Shown piece after piece: positions 1 through 9,322 of a DNA stretch of 64,000 nt; position 1 is the stretch's first letter; each line of letters starts with the position of its first letter. A model generated the notes under the pieces. The model did not search any database, was not told where the DNA came from, and was given only the letters and a program-made list of their open reading frames with translations. Position numbers and translations under genes: made by a program. Source of the stretch: UBA11524 sp034104265 (GTDB taxonomy: Bacteria; Bacillota; Clostridia; Christensenellales; Aristaeellaceae); assembly GCA_034104265.1 (NCBI GenBank), contig JAXEEE010000144.1, positions 15,725 to 79,724 of the forward strand. Direction: 5' to 3'.

Positions 1-91
1 GGCGCCTTTCCGGGCAGAATGACTGTCCGGGCTCCCATCTGTGCTCCGCGCGGCTACCCCGCGTGAGATATATTCAAGGAGGAATCTTTCC

Positions 92-1309
92 ATGAAGAAG
101 TTCCTGGCAATGGTTCTCGCCCTGGCTATGATGCTGACGATGGTCGCATCCTGCGCTATGGCCGAGGAAGTCTCCCTGCGCGTCTGGGTCGGCGACAACA
201 ACGATATTGAGTGGATCAATACCGTCATCGCCAACTTCCAGGCTGCCAACCCCGACAAGACCTACAAGATCGAAGTGGGCGTGCAGACCGAGGGCGACTG
301 CTCCAAGGTTGTGCTGACCGATCCCACCGCCGCCGCTGACGTGTTCACCTTCGCGGACGACCAGTTCAACAGCCTGTACAACGCCGGCGCGCTGCAGCAG
401 GTCGTGATCGATCCCGAAGCCGTGATCGCTGCCAACACCCCCGGCTCCGTGGCCGCCGCTACCGGCGCTGACGGCAACCTGTACGCCTACCCCGCCACCG
501 CGGACAACGGCTACTTCATGTTCTACAACAAGGAGTACTTCACCGAGGAAGACGTCCAGACCCTGGACGGCATGATGGCCAAGGCTGCCGAGGCCGGCAA
601 GAAGGTCGGCTTCCCCATGAGCAACGCCTGGTACTTCTACTCCTTCTTCAAGGGCGCTGGCCTGGACATGACCGTGTCTGAGGACGGCGTGACCAACACC
701 TGCAACTGGAACGCTACCGACACCCCCATCACCGGCGTGCAGGTGGTCGAGGCCCTGCTGGCCGTGACCTCCAACCCCGGCTTCATGGAGGCTGACTCCG
801 ATCCCTTCGTGGCTGGCGTGAAGGACGGCACCATCATCGCTGGTGTGTCCGGCACCTGGAATGCCAACACCGCCGCTGAGGTCTGGGGCGACAACTACGC
901 CGCCACCAAGCTGCCCACCTTCACCGTGAACGGTGAGCAGGTGCAGATGTCCTCCTTCGCCGGCTTCAAGCTGGTGGGCGTGAACTCCTACTCCGAGAAC
1001 GTGGGCGACGCCATGGACTTCGCCGCCTTCATGACCAACGAGGAGTCCCAGACCCTGCGCTTCGAAATGCGCTCCCAGGGTCCCTCCAACATCAACGCCG
1101 CCGCTTCTGACGCTGTGCAGGCCAACCCCGCCATCGCCGCCTTGGCCGCTCAGTCCGCTTACGCTGACGTGCAGCGCGTGGGCCAGGCCTACTGGGATGC
1201 TGCCGCCGCTCTGGGCAAGATCATTGTGAACGGCAACCCCGACAACATTGAGCTGCAGACCCTGCTGGACAACTGCGTCGCCGGCATCACCGCCGTCGGC
1301 CTGCAGTAA
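92..1309 (+). CDS. Maltodextrin-type ABC transporter substrate-binding lipoprotein
   Basis: Extracellular solute-binding protein (family 1, MalE-like), about 405 aa. The start is the ATG 10 nt after AAGGAGG at 77-83; it gives a clean signal sequence (KK, hydrophobic core, then VASC), so the protein is probably lipid-anchored at that Cys, although an Ala-x-Ala site (AMA) lies just after it. The mature part begins with the VSLRVWVGD strand typical of the family. It is the first gene of a run with two permeases, an amylase, malQ and glgP, so maltodextrin or starch oligosaccharide binding is inferred from context. A hairpin after the stop probably sets its level above that of the permeases. Codon use is strongly biased, consistent with high expression. 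Confidence 0.85.
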   Translation: MKKFLAMVLALAMMLTMVASCAMAEEVSLRVWVGDNNDIEWINTVIANFQAANPDKTYKIEVGVQTEGDCSKVVLTDPTAAADVFTFADDQFNSLYNAGALQQVVIDPEAVIAANTPGSVAAATGADGNLYAYPATADNGYFMFYNKEYFTEEDVQTLDGMMAKAAEAGKKVGFPMSNAWYFYSFFKGAGLDMTVSEDGVTNTCNWNATDTPITGVQVVEALLAVTSNPGFMEADSDPFVAGVKDGTIIAGVSGTWNANTAAEVWGDNYAATKLPTFTVNGEQVQMSSFAGFKLVGVNSYSENVGDAMDFAAFMTNEESQTLRFEMRSQGPSNINAAASDAVQANPAIAALAAQSAYADVQRVGQAYWDAAAALGKIIVNGNPDNIELQTLLDNCVAGITAVGLQ

Positions 1310-1336
1310 TCCCGTCTGAAGCCAGGTAAACCTATC

Positions 1337-1385
1337 GCCGCCCTGTGCCTTGATGAACCATCGGGTGCGCAGGGCGGCCCTTTCG
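1337..1385 (+). terminator. Intra-operon hairpin after the binding protein gene
   Basis: GCCGCCCTGTGC (1337-1348) pairs with GCGCAGGGCGGC (1367-1378), with one G-T pair, followed by CCCTTTCG. The weak U-tract suggests a partial terminator or a 3' stabilising hairpin between the binding protein and permease genes. Confidence 0.6.
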
Positions 1386-1425
1386 TTCCAACCCCTTACT
1401 TGAACACATAAGGAGCGCGGGAGCC

Positions 1426-2892
1426 ATGGAAAAAAGCAAAGCAGCCATCCCGGCCAAGCAGCCCGGGATCGTCCAATTCTTTGCAGCGATTGCAGAGTTC
1501 ATTACGAGTACCATCCGTTCCTTCATCGACGGTGACGTCTGGGTCAAGCTGTCCGCCCTCCTTTGCGGCGCGAGCTGCTTCGCCCGCAAGCAGTACGTCA
1601 AGGGCTTTCTGCTGACGCTGGTGGAAGCCGTCATCCTCTGGGCCATTCCGGGCGTGTTCTGGCCCTACATGGCCAAGCTGGGCACCCTGGGCACCGTCCA
1701 GGCCCAGAAAACCTTCAACCCCGAGACCCGCAAGAACGAGTGGAACGATTACGACAACTCCTTCCTGATTCTGCTCTTCGGCGTCATCGGCATTCTGGTC
1801 ATTGCCACCGCGGTGGTTTTGTGGATGCGCAACATCCGCGCCGCCCGTGAGGTGGAAGTCAAGGCCAAAAACGGCAAGCACGTCAACACCTTCGTGGAGG
1901 ATCTGCAGGACTGCCTGGGCGTGAAGTTCCACAGGACGCTGCTGTCCCTGCCGGTGCTGGGCGTGGTGCTGTTCACCATCATTCCCCTGATCGTGATGAT
2001 CCTCATCGCCTTCACCAATTACGACCGAAATCACCTTGTACCCAGCAAGCTTTTCACCTGGGTCGGGCTGAGGAACTTCTCCAGCCTGTTTGCCACCGCT
2101 GCCGACTCCACCTTCTCCTACGCCTTCTTCCGCGTGCTGGCGTGGACGCTGGTGTGGGCCGTCATCGCCACGCTGACCTGCTATATCTTCGGCATCCTGA
2201 TGGCCATGTTCATCAACAACAAGAACACCTACGGCAAGAAGTTCTGGCGGCTGTGCTTCATGATCGCCATGGCTGTGCCGCAGTTCGTGTCCCTGCTGCT
2301 GGTGCGCAACTTCTTCCATGATTCCGGCATCGTCAACACCCTGTGCAAGAACGCCGGCATTACTGACTGGCTGTTCTCCATCGGCGCCATTCCCACGGCC
2401 AACTACATTCCCTTCCTGACGCATCCGGCCTGGGCCAGGCCCATGATCATCCTGATCAACATCTGGGTCGGCGTGCCCTACCAGATGCTGATCGCCACGG
2501 GCATCCTGATGAACATCCCCAACGAGCTGCTGGAGGCCGCCAAGATCGACGGCGCCAACGCCTGGCAGTCCTTCAAGTCCATCACCATGCCCTACATCCT
2601 GTTCATCACCGGCCCCAGCCTGGTCAACAGCGTGGTGGCCAACATCAACAACTTCAACGTCATCTGGCTGCTGAGCCGCGACATCTACACCACCTCCGAT
2701 CAGCTGATGGCCAACGCCAACGCCAACGAGGTTGACCTGCTGGTCACCTGGCTGTACCGCCTGACCCAGGACCAGAGCAACTACAAGATGGCCTCGGTCA
2801 TCGGTATTCTGGTGTTCGTCGTCTGCGCCATTCTGACCCTGGTGGCCTTCAACGGCATGATCAAGGGCGATAAGGAGGAGAGCTTCCAGTGA
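1426..2892 (+). CDS. MalF-like sugar ABC transporter permease with N-terminal extension
   Basis: Integral membrane permease of the binding-protein-dependent type, 488 aa. The EAA loop that contacts the ATPase is visible as EAAKIDGANAWQSFKSI near residue 370. The first 170 residues are additional to a standard Firmicute MalF-like permease of about 300 aa; they contain two predicted membrane segments (about 60-80 and 115-135) and a charged loop, recalling the extra N-terminal segments of enteric MalF. The ATG follows AAGGAG at 1409. The stop overlaps the GTG start of the next permease gene. Maltodextrin specificity is inferred from the neighbours; no dedicated ATPase gene is present, so a shared MsmX-type ATPase is likely. 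Confidence 0.85.
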   Translation: MEKSKAAIPAKQPGIVQFFAAIAEFITSTIRSFIDGDVWVKLSALLCGASCFARKQYVKGFLLTLVEAVILWAIPGVFWPYMAKLGTLGTVQAQKTFNPETRKNEWNDYDNSFLILLFGVIGILVIATAVVLWMRNIRAAREVEVKAKNGKHVNTFVEDLQDCLGVKFHRTLLSLPVLGVVLFTIIPLIVMILIAFTNYDRNHLVPSKLFTWVGLRNFSSLFATAADSTFSYAFFRVLAWTLVWAVIATLTCYIFGILMAMFINNKNTYGKKFWRLCFMIAMAVPQFVSLLLVRNFFHDSGIVNTLCKNAGITDWLFSIGAIPTANYIPFLTHPAWARPMIILINIWVGVPYQMLIATGILMNIPNELLEAAKIDGANAWQSFKSITMPYILFITGPSLVNSVVANINNFNVIWLLSRDIYTTSDQLMANANANEVDLLVTWLYRLTQDQSNYKMASVIGILVFVVCAILTLVAFNGMIKGDKEESFQ

Positions 2893-3737
2893 AAACCAAG
2901 ACGATCCGCATCGTTATCCGTCACATTGTGCTTGCCTTCCTGGCAGCCTTCTGGCTGATCCCCATCCTGTGGCTGGTGGTGACCTCCTTCGGCGTGGACA
3001 AGGGCCCCAACATCTCCACCTTCTTCCCCAAGGCCTACACCCTCGATCACTACAGGGCCATCCTCTCCCCCGGCGGCGACAGCGTAAACCAGTTCCCCCA
3101 GTGGTTCATGAACACCTTCGTCATCGCCATCTTCACCTGCATCATCTCCACCCTGTTCGTGCTGATGGTGGCCTACGCCATGTCCTGCATGCGCTTCAAG
3201 GCCCGCAAGCCCCTGATGAACATCGCCATCATCCTGAACCTGTTCCCCGGCTTCCTGTCCATGGTGGCGGTCTACTTCATCATGAAGGAAATCGGCCTGA
3301 CCAACTCCAAGATCGGCATGGTCATTGTGTACTCGGCAGGCTCGGGCATCGGCTACCTGATTGCCAAGGGCTTCTTTGACACGATCAGCAAGTCCCTGCG
3401 CGAGTCCGCGTACCTGGAGGGCGCCAACGAGTTCACCGTGTTCTGGAAGATCATCATCCCCCTGTCCAAGCCCATCGTGGTGTACACGGTCATCAACTCC
3501 TTCCTGGCCCCCTGGATGGACTTCGTCATGGCGTCCCTGATGCTCAACTCCGGCGTGTCCGCGGAAAAGACTGTCGCCCTGGGCCTGTTCTCCATGGTGG
3601 ACAAGGTCAATCGCAACAACTACTTCGCCCAGTTCTGCGCAGGCGGCGTGATCGTCTCCATCCCGATCTCCATCCTGTTCGTCATCATGCAGAAGTTCTA
3701 CGTGGAGGGCATCACCGGCGGCTCCGTCAAGGGCTGA
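2889..3737 (+). CDS. MalG-like sugar ABC transporter permease
   Basis: Second membrane permease of the maltodextrin transporter, 282 aa with about six membrane segments. The EAA motif reads ESAYLEGANEFTVFWKI at about residues 173-189, and the C-terminus ends in the family's EGITGGSVKG. The start is GTG at 2889, overlapping the preceding TGA in a GTGA arrangement that implies translational coupling. It pairs with the larger MalF-like subunit. Confidence 0.88.
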   Translation: MKTKTIRIVIRHIVLAFLAAFWLIPILWLVVTSFGVDKGPNISTFFPKAYTLDHYRAILSPGGDSVNQFPQWFMNTFVIAIFTCIISTLFVLMVAYAMSCMRFKARKPLMNIAIILNLFPGFLSMVAVYFIMKEIGLTNSKIGMVIVYSAGSGIGYLIAKGFFDTISKSLRESAYLEGANEFTVFWKIIIPLSKPIVVYTVINSFLAPWMDFVMASLMLNSGVSAEKTVALGLFSMVDKVNRNNYFAQFCAGGVIVSIPISILFVIMQKFYVEGITGGSVKG

Positions 3738-3780
3738 TGATGCTTCAAGGCTCGCCCGCGCGGGCAAGGGAGGTACTGCC

Positions 3781-5301
3781 ATGATTCGTTCACTGTGCGC
3801 TCTGCTGCTCGCGCTGGCGATGCTCACCGGCTGCGCCCTGGGGGAGGAAGCCCCGGCGCAGCCGGCCTCCGGCGTGACGTATGAAATCTTTGTCGCGTCC
3901 TTCCAGGACAGCGACGGCGACGGCCGGGGCGACCTGCGGGGCGTCATCGACCGTCTGGACTACATCGAATCCCTGGGCGTGAGCCGCATCTGGCTGATGC
4001 CCATCCATCCCTCCGTCAGCTATCACAAGTACGACGTGATGGACTACTGCGCCATCGACCCGGCGTACGGCACCATGGCAGACTTCGACGCGCTGACCGA
4101 GGCCTGCCGGGAGCGGGGCATCGGTGTGACGCTGGATCTGGTGGTCAACCACACAAGCAAGCTGCACCCCTGGTTCCTGGAGGCCTGCCAGGCCCTGCGG
4201 GACGGGATTGACAGCCCGACCGTCAGCTGGTACAATTTCACCCGGGGCGAAGGCCAGCATCAGGTTTCCGGCACGGACTGGTACTACGAGGGCCAGTTCG
4301 GCGACCACATGCCCGACCTGAACCTGGACAACCCCGACGTGCGCGCGGAAATCGCCCGGATCATCCGTTTCTGGCAGGAGCATGGCGTGACCGGCTTCCG
4401 CCTGGACGCGGTGACCAGCTACTACACCGGCGCGAATGATTCCATCTGCGATTTTCTCACCTTCGTGTGCAACACGGCCCGGGCATACGACCCGGACTGC
4501 TGCATCGTGGGCGAGGTATGGTCGGATGAGGGTACCATCCTCGACCTGTACCGCAGCGGCATCGACAGCCTGTTCAACTTCCCCTTTGCAGACAACAACG
4601 GCGCGTTCGTTCAGGCCGCACTGAACGCCAAGGGCGCGGCGGCAGCCCGGCTGCTGGCCGAATGGAACGGGAAGGTCAAGGCTGTCTCCCCTGCCTCGGT
4701 GGACGCGCCCTTCCTGACCAATCACGACCAGGCCCGTGCAGCGGGTATGCTGCGGCTGAAGGCCCCCTTCGAGAAGACCGCTGCCATGCTGTACCTGCTG
4801 GCCCCTGGCTGCCCCACCGTCTACTACGGCGAGGAGCTTGGCATGACCGGCTCCGGCAGGGACGAGAACAAGCGCCTGCCCATGGTGTGGAGCGCTCAAG
4901 AAGGCGCGGCCCTGTGCAATCCCCCGGCGGACGCTGATCAGAACCAGCGGCTGAAGGAGGGCGTGGACGTGCAGGACGGCGACCCCGACAGCCTGCTGAA
5001 CTGGTACCGGCAGCTGATTGTGCTGCGGAGCCAGGCCCCGGAGCTGGTTCGCGGCGCTATGGAGGCCATCGACCTTGACAATCCCGCCGTGGCCTGCTGG
5101 CGGGTGGAGGATGAGGGCAGCGCGGTACTGGCCCTTGTCAACACCCATCAAACAGAGGCCGTGACGGTCTCCCTGGCGGAGCTGGGCGCACTGACCCTGC
5201 TGGGCAGCGTCCAGGCTGCGGACTCCCCTGCCCCGACCCTGGCGGCGGACGGCAGCGTCACCCTGACCGCCGTTTCCTGCCTGCTGCTGCGGGCGGAATG
5301 A
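3781..5301 (+). CDS. Secreted GH13 alpha-amylase family lipoprotein
   Basis: Glycoside hydrolase family 13 enzyme, 506 aa, probably cleaving alpha-1,4-glucans outside the cell. The N-terminus is a lipoprotein signal with the lipobox LTGC at residues 16-19. All four GH13 regions are visible: DLVVNH (I, from D119), GFRLDAV with nucleophile D209, GEVW with acid/base E245, and TNHDQ with D316. A C-terminal beta domain follows. RBS GGGAGG precedes the ATG. It sits in the maltodextrin operon, so its products probably feed the adjacent transporter. The exact specificity (amylase, neopullulanase or cyclomaltodextrinase type) cannot be read from the motifs. Confidence 0.9.
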   Translation: MIRSLCALLLALAMLTGCALGEEAPAQPASGVTYEIFVASFQDSDGDGRGDLRGVIDRLDYIESLGVSRIWLMPIHPSVSYHKYDVMDYCAIDPAYGTMADFDALTEACRERGIGVTLDLVVNHTSKLHPWFLEACQALRDGIDSPTVSWYNFTRGEGQHQVSGTDWYYEGQFGDHMPDLNLDNPDVRAEIARIIRFWQEHGVTGFRLDAVTSYYTGANDSICDFLTFVCNTARAYDPDCCIVGEVWSDEGTILDLYRSGIDSLFNFPFADNNGAFVQAALNAKGAAAARLLAEWNGKVKAVSPASVDAPFLTNHDQARAAGMLRLKAPFEKTAAMLYLLAPGCPTVYYGEELGMTGSGRDENKRLPMVWSAQEGAALCNPPADADQNQRLKEGVDVQDGDPDSLLNWYRQLIVLRSQAPELVRGAMEAIDLDNPAVACWRVEDEGSAVLALVNTHQTEAVTVSLAELGALTLLGSVQAADSPAPTLAADGSVTLTAVSCLLLRAE

Positions 5302-5329
5302 TCCCCCGTCTCCGTGCTTTCGGTTAACC

Positions 5330-5358
5330 TTGCGGGTTGAAGAAACCCGCAATTTTCT
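5330..5358 (+). terminator. Rho-independent terminator-like hairpin after the GH13 gene
   Basis: TTGCGGGTT (5330-5338) pairs with AACCCGCAA (5344-5352) and is followed by TTTT. It separates the transporter/amylase genes from malQ-glgP, which may be read by partial read-through. Confidence 0.7.
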
Positions 5359-5404
5359 CCGCCCTGTTGGTAACGATTCCACCATACGAAAGGACGATAC
5401 GATC

Positions 5405-6880
5405 ATGCGCAGAAGCGGTATCCTGATGCACATCACCTCTCTGCCCGGGCCCGGCGGCGTGGGCAGCCTGGGCAAGGAAGCCTATGAATTCGCCGATTTC
5501 CTCAAGGCCAGCGGCATGAACCTGTGGCAGGTGCTGCCCATGGGCCCCACCGGTTACGGTGAGTCCCCCTACCAGTCCACCAGCGTGTTCGCGGGCAATC
5601 CGCTGCTGATCTCCACCCGGAAGCTGGTAGACGAGGGTCTGCTGGACGATGACCTTTCCGGGGAATATGTGCCGGAAAAAGCGGATACCGTTGATTATGC
5701 CAGGGCCCGGGAGAGCAAGGAAAAGCTGCTGCGCAAATGCTTTGCCCAGTCCGAGGGCAAACTGACGGAGGAGCTGCACCGCTTCATCCGGGAGAACCCC
5801 TGGGTGGAGTCCTTCGCGCTGTTCACGGCGGTGAAGCAGCACTTCAACCAGGTCATGTGGACGAAGTGGCCGGACAAGGCCATCCGCATGCGGGAGACCG
5901 CCGCGGTGGAGAAGTACACCCGGGAGCTGAACGAGGAGATCCGTTACCATATCTTCTGCCAGTACCTGTTCCGGCAGCAGTGGTTCGCGCTGAAGCGCTA
6001 CTGCAACGAGCGGGGCATCCTCTTCTTCGGCGACATGCCCATCTATGTGGCCGAGGACTCCGCCGACACCTGGACGAACCCCGAGGTGTTCCAGCTGGAC
6101 AAGGATCGCGTGCCGACCCGGGTGGCGGGCGTGCCGCCGGACCTGTTCTCCGAGGACGGTCAGCTGTGGGGCAATCCCCTCTACCGCTGGAGCTACCTGC
6201 AGACCCGGGGGTACGACTGGTGGGTTGACCGCATGCGGGGCATGGGCGAGATGTACGACATCATCCGCGTGGATCACTTCATCGGCTTCGCCAACTACTA
6301 CTCCATCCCTTACGGCGCACCCACGGCCCGGGACGGCCGCTGGATCGTCGGCCCGGGGAAGAAGCTGTTCACCACCTTCCGCAGGAAGCTCCCGGGCCTC
6401 AACGTGGTGGCGGAGGATCTGGGCGTGCTGAACGAGCGGGTGTTCGACCTGCTGCGGTTCGTGGGCTATCCGGGCATGAAGGTGCTGACCTTCGGCTTTG
6501 GCGGGGGCGATGGCAATCCCCACGCGCTGTGCAACTGGACGGAGAACACCGTGTGCTACACCGGCACCCATGACAACGACACCGTGCTGGGGTGGCTGAA
6601 GAGCGCGGACGAGAAGTCCCTCAAGGAAGCCAAGGAGACCCTGGGCTTTGAGGAGCTGGAGGACGGCCCCGAGGCCTTCGTCCGCTGCGCGATGGAGTCC
6701 GTGTCCAACGACTGCGTGATCCCCATGCAGGACATTCTGGGTCTGGACACCGACGCCCGCATGAACATCCCCAGCACCATCGGCGGCAACTGGCTGTGGC
6801 GCATGAAGCCCGACGCCATCACCCCCGCGCTGGTGGAGCGGCTGCAGAACCTGAACCGACTGAGCAAACGAGGTGTGTGA
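5405..6880 (+). CDS. malQ: 4-alpha-glucanotransferase (GH77)
   Basis: Cytoplasmic disproportionating enzyme, about 491 aa, transferring 4-alpha-glucan segments between maltodextrins so that phosphorylase can act on them. The GH77 signatures are clear: ILMHITSLPGP at the N-terminus, nucleophile D290 in RVDHFIG, acid/base E337 in EDLG, and HDND at residues 389-392. I chose ATG 5405 over an upstream in-frame codon at 5330, which lies in the terminator stem; AAAGGA precedes 5405. It is followed after 6 nt by glgP, and the pair forms the usual maltodextrin utilisation route. Confidence 0.95.
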   Translation: MRRSGILMHITSLPGPGGVGSLGKEAYEFADFLKASGMNLWQVLPMGPTGYGESPYQSTSVFAGNPLLISTRKLVDEGLLDDDLSGEYVPEKADTVDYARARESKEKLLRKCFAQSEGKLTEELHRFIRENPWVESFALFTAVKQHFNQVMWTKWPDKAIRMRETAAVEKYTRELNEEIRYHIFCQYLFRQQWFALKRYCNERGILFFGDMPIYVAEDSADTWTNPEVFQLDKDRVPTRVAGVPPDLFSEDGQLWGNPLYRWSYLQTRGYDWWVDRMRGMGEMYDIIRVDHFIGFANYYSIPYGAPTARDGRWIVGPGKKLFTTFRRKLPGLNVVAEDLGVLNERVFDLLRFVGYPGMKVLTFGFGGGDGNPHALCNWTENTVCYTGTHDNDTVLGWLKSADEKSLKEAKETLGFEELEDGPEAFVRCAMESVSNDCVIPMQDILGLDTDARMNIPSTIGGNWLWRMKPDAITPALVERLQNLNRLSKRGV

Positions 6881-6886
6881 TTTCCC

Positions 6887-9226
6887 ATGATATCCGCGTC
6901 TGAACTGATCAAGAAGGCTGAATCCCGGCTGCTGGCGGAGAACCTGGTCACCCTGGAGGAGGCCAGCTACACCCAGCTGCACAACGCCATTTCCTCCGCC
7001 GCCATGGAGGCCCTTGCGCCCCTGTGGCGGGAGTGCAAGCAGAACCGCCTGCACAAGCGTCATGCCTACTACTTCTCCGCCGAGTACCTGATGGGCCGCA
7101 TGGTGTACAACAACCTGTACTGCCTGGGCCTGCTGGCGGACACGAAGAAGCTGCTGGCCGAGCGGGGCGTGGACATCGCCGTCATGGAGGACATTGAGGA
7201 CGACGCCTTCGGCAACGGCGGTCTGGGCCGCCTGGCCGCCTGCTTCCTGGACAGCGCGGTGACCACCGGCGTGCCGCTGACGGGCTACGGCCTTCGCTAC
7301 AAGTACGGGCTGTTCAAGCAGTCCTTCGTCAACGGCCGCCAGCATGAGGAGCCTGATGACTGGTCCCGCTTCGGCGACCCCTGGAGCATGCGGCGGATGG
7401 ATCACGCGGTGGTGGTGCCCATGGCCACCGGCGACGTGCTGGCCGTGCCCTACGACATGCCCATTGTGGGCTACGGGGCGAAGAACATCGGCACCCTGCG
7501 CCTGTGGCAGACCGAGAGCCTGAAGGAAATCGACTTCACCCAGTTCAACCAGCAGGACTACGCCCGCGCCGCCGAGGACAAGAACCGGGCCGAGGACATC
7601 ACCAAGTGCCTCTATCCCAACGACACCAAGCGCGAGGGCAAGCAGCTGCGCATCAAGCAGCAGTACGTGCTGGTCAGCGCCTCCCTGCAGGACATGCTGC
7701 GCACCTACAAGCAGGTGCATGGCAATGATTTCTCCTTCTTCGCCCAGAAGAACGTGGTGCAGCTCAACGACACCCACCCCGTCATGGCTATCCCCGAGCT
7801 GATCCGCCTGCTGGAGAAGGAAGGCATGACCTTTGACGAGGCGTTCCTCATTGCCCGCAGGACCTTCGCCTACACCAACCACACGGTGATGCAGGAGGCC
7901 CTGGAGAAGTGGAACCTGGAGCTGCTGGCCTCGGTGGTGCCGGAGATCGTCGCCATCATCCGGCAGATTGACGAGCGCTTCAATGCCGAGATGGCCTCAA
8001 AGGGCCTGGAGGTGAAGCCCACCCGCTGCATCATCTGGGACGGCACGGTGCACATGGCCCAGCTGGCGGTGTACGCCACCTTCGCCACCAACGGCGTGGC
8101 GGCCATCCATTCCCAGATCCTCAAGGACGATGTGTTCGCCGACTGGTATGCTGTGTACCCGGAGCGGTTCCAGAACAAGACCAACGGCATCACCCAGCGG
8201 CGGTGGCTGGGGCTGTGCAACCCGGAGCTGTGCCAGCTCATCAGCGGGAAGATCGGCGACGGCTTCCTGACCGACCTGTTCCGTCTGGAGCAGCTCAAGC
8301 CCTTCATTGACGATCAGCTGTGCGACGACTTCATCGCCGTGAAAAAGGAGAAGAAGCGTCAGCTGGCCGCGGAGATCCTCAAGCGGGAGGGCGTTGCCCT
8401 TGACCCGGACATGATCTTCGACGTGCAGGTGAAGCGTCTGCACGAGTACAAGCGGCAGTTCATGAACGCGCTGTCCATCCTGGCGATCTACTTCCAGCTC
8501 AAGGACGGCACGCTGACGGACTTCACCCCCACGGCGTTCATCTTCGGCGCGAAGGCCGCCCCCGGCTATGACCGGGCCAAGGCCGTCATCCACCTGATCA
8601 ACATGATCGCCGCCCTGGTCAACAGCGACCCCGATACCTCCGACCGGCTGAAGGTGGTCTTTGTGCAGAACTACAACTGCTCCTACGCGGAGAAGATCAT
8701 CCCCGCGGCGGACGTGTCCGAGCAGATTTCCCCTGCGGGTACCGAGGCCAGCGGCACCGGCAACATGAAGCTGATGCTGAACGGCGCCGTGACCCTGGGC
8801 ACCTTCGACGGCGCGAACGTGGAGATTGTGGAGCAGGCGGGCCGGGAGAACAACTACATTTTCGGCGCGACGGTGGATGAGCTGAACGTCCTGAAGGGCC
8901 ACTACCGTCCCCGGGATCTGTACGAGGCCGATCCGCTGATCCGCCGGGTGCTGGACGCGCTGACCGACGGCACCTTCCCCGACGAGGACGGCAAGCTGGC
9001 GGAGCTGAAGTCCGCCATCCTGGACGGGGCCAGCTGGCATGCCCCCGACCACTACTTTGTGCTGAAGGACTTCCGTAGTTACCTGGACGCCAAGCTTCAG
9101 GCCAACCGGGACTACCGCGACAGCCGCGCCTTCGCCCGCAAGTGCCTGATGAATGTGGCCAGTGCAGGCAAGTTCTCCTCCGACCGCACCATCACCCAGT
9201 ACGCCAGGGAAATCTGGAACGTGTAA
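6887..9226 (+). CDS. glgP: Glycogen/maltodextrin phosphorylase
   Basis: GT35 alpha-glucan phosphorylase, 779 aa (family about 750-850), releasing glucose-1-phosphate from alpha-1,4-glucans in the cytoplasm. The pyridoxal-phosphate site is visible as TEASGTGNMKLMLNG with Schiff-base lysine K628. The N-terminus carries the phosphorylase segment HKRHAYYFSAEYLMGR. It starts 6 nt after malQ behind a GAGGTG ribosome site. No glycogen synthesis genes are present, so a degradative maltodextrin role fits best. It ends at a hairpin shared with the convergent NHL gene. Confidence 0.95.
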   Translation: MISASELIKKAESRLLAENLVTLEEASYTQLHNAISSAAMEALAPLWRECKQNRLHKRHAYYFSAEYLMGRMVYNNLYCLGLLADTKKLLAERGVDIAVMEDIEDDAFGNGGLGRLAACFLDSAVTTGVPLTGYGLRYKYGLFKQSFVNGRQHEEPDDWSRFGDPWSMRRMDHAVVVPMATGDVLAVPYDMPIVGYGAKNIGTLRLWQTESLKEIDFTQFNQQDYARAAEDKNRAEDITKCLYPNDTKREGKQLRIKQQYVLVSASLQDMLRTYKQVHGNDFSFFAQKNVVQLNDTHPVMAIPELIRLLEKEGMTFDEAFLIARRTFAYTNHTVMQEALEKWNLELLASVVPEIVAIIRQIDERFNAEMASKGLEVKPTRCIIWDGTVHMAQLAVYATFATNGVAAIHSQILKDDVFADWYAVYPERFQNKTNGITQRRWLGLCNPELCQLISGKIGDGFLTDLFRLEQLKPFIDDQLCDDFIAVKKEKKRQLAAEILKREGVALDPDMIFDVQVKRLHEYKRQFMNALSILAIYFQLKDGTLTDFTPTAFIFGAKAAPGYDRAKAVIHLINMIAALVNSDPDTSDRLKVVFVQNYNCSYAEKIIPAADVSEQISPAGTEASGTGNMKLMLNGAVTLGTFDGANVEIVEQAGRENNYIFGATVDELNVLKGHYRPRDLYEADPLIRRVLDALTDGTFPDEDGKLAELKSAILDGASWHAPDHYFVLKDFRSYLDAKLQANRDYRDSRAFARKCLMNVASAGKFSSDRTITQYAREIWNV

Positions 9227-9263
9227 GCCGGTTTCATCCGGCTGGATGCCTGATACCATGGCA

Positions 9264-9320
9264 GCAGAAAGCCGCAGCCTCCGTGTTGTACCACGAAGGT
9301 TGCGGCTTCTGTTTTGTTTT
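9264..9320. terminator. Bidirectional terminator between convergent genes
   Basis: AGCCGCAGCCTCCGTG (9270-9285) pairs with CACGAAGGTTGCGGCT (9292-9307) with two mismatches, followed by T-rich sequence on the plus strand and preceded by a weaker A-rich stretch that would serve the minus-strand NHL gene. Confidence 0.75.
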
Positions 9321-9322
9321 GC

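Noticed and set aside
5324..7882. A long minus-strand frame of 852 codons over malQ and glgP
   Set aside because: The plus strand encodes two complete enzymes with catalytic residues; the antisense frame is His/Gly/Val/Gln-rich, typical of GC-biased shadow frames.
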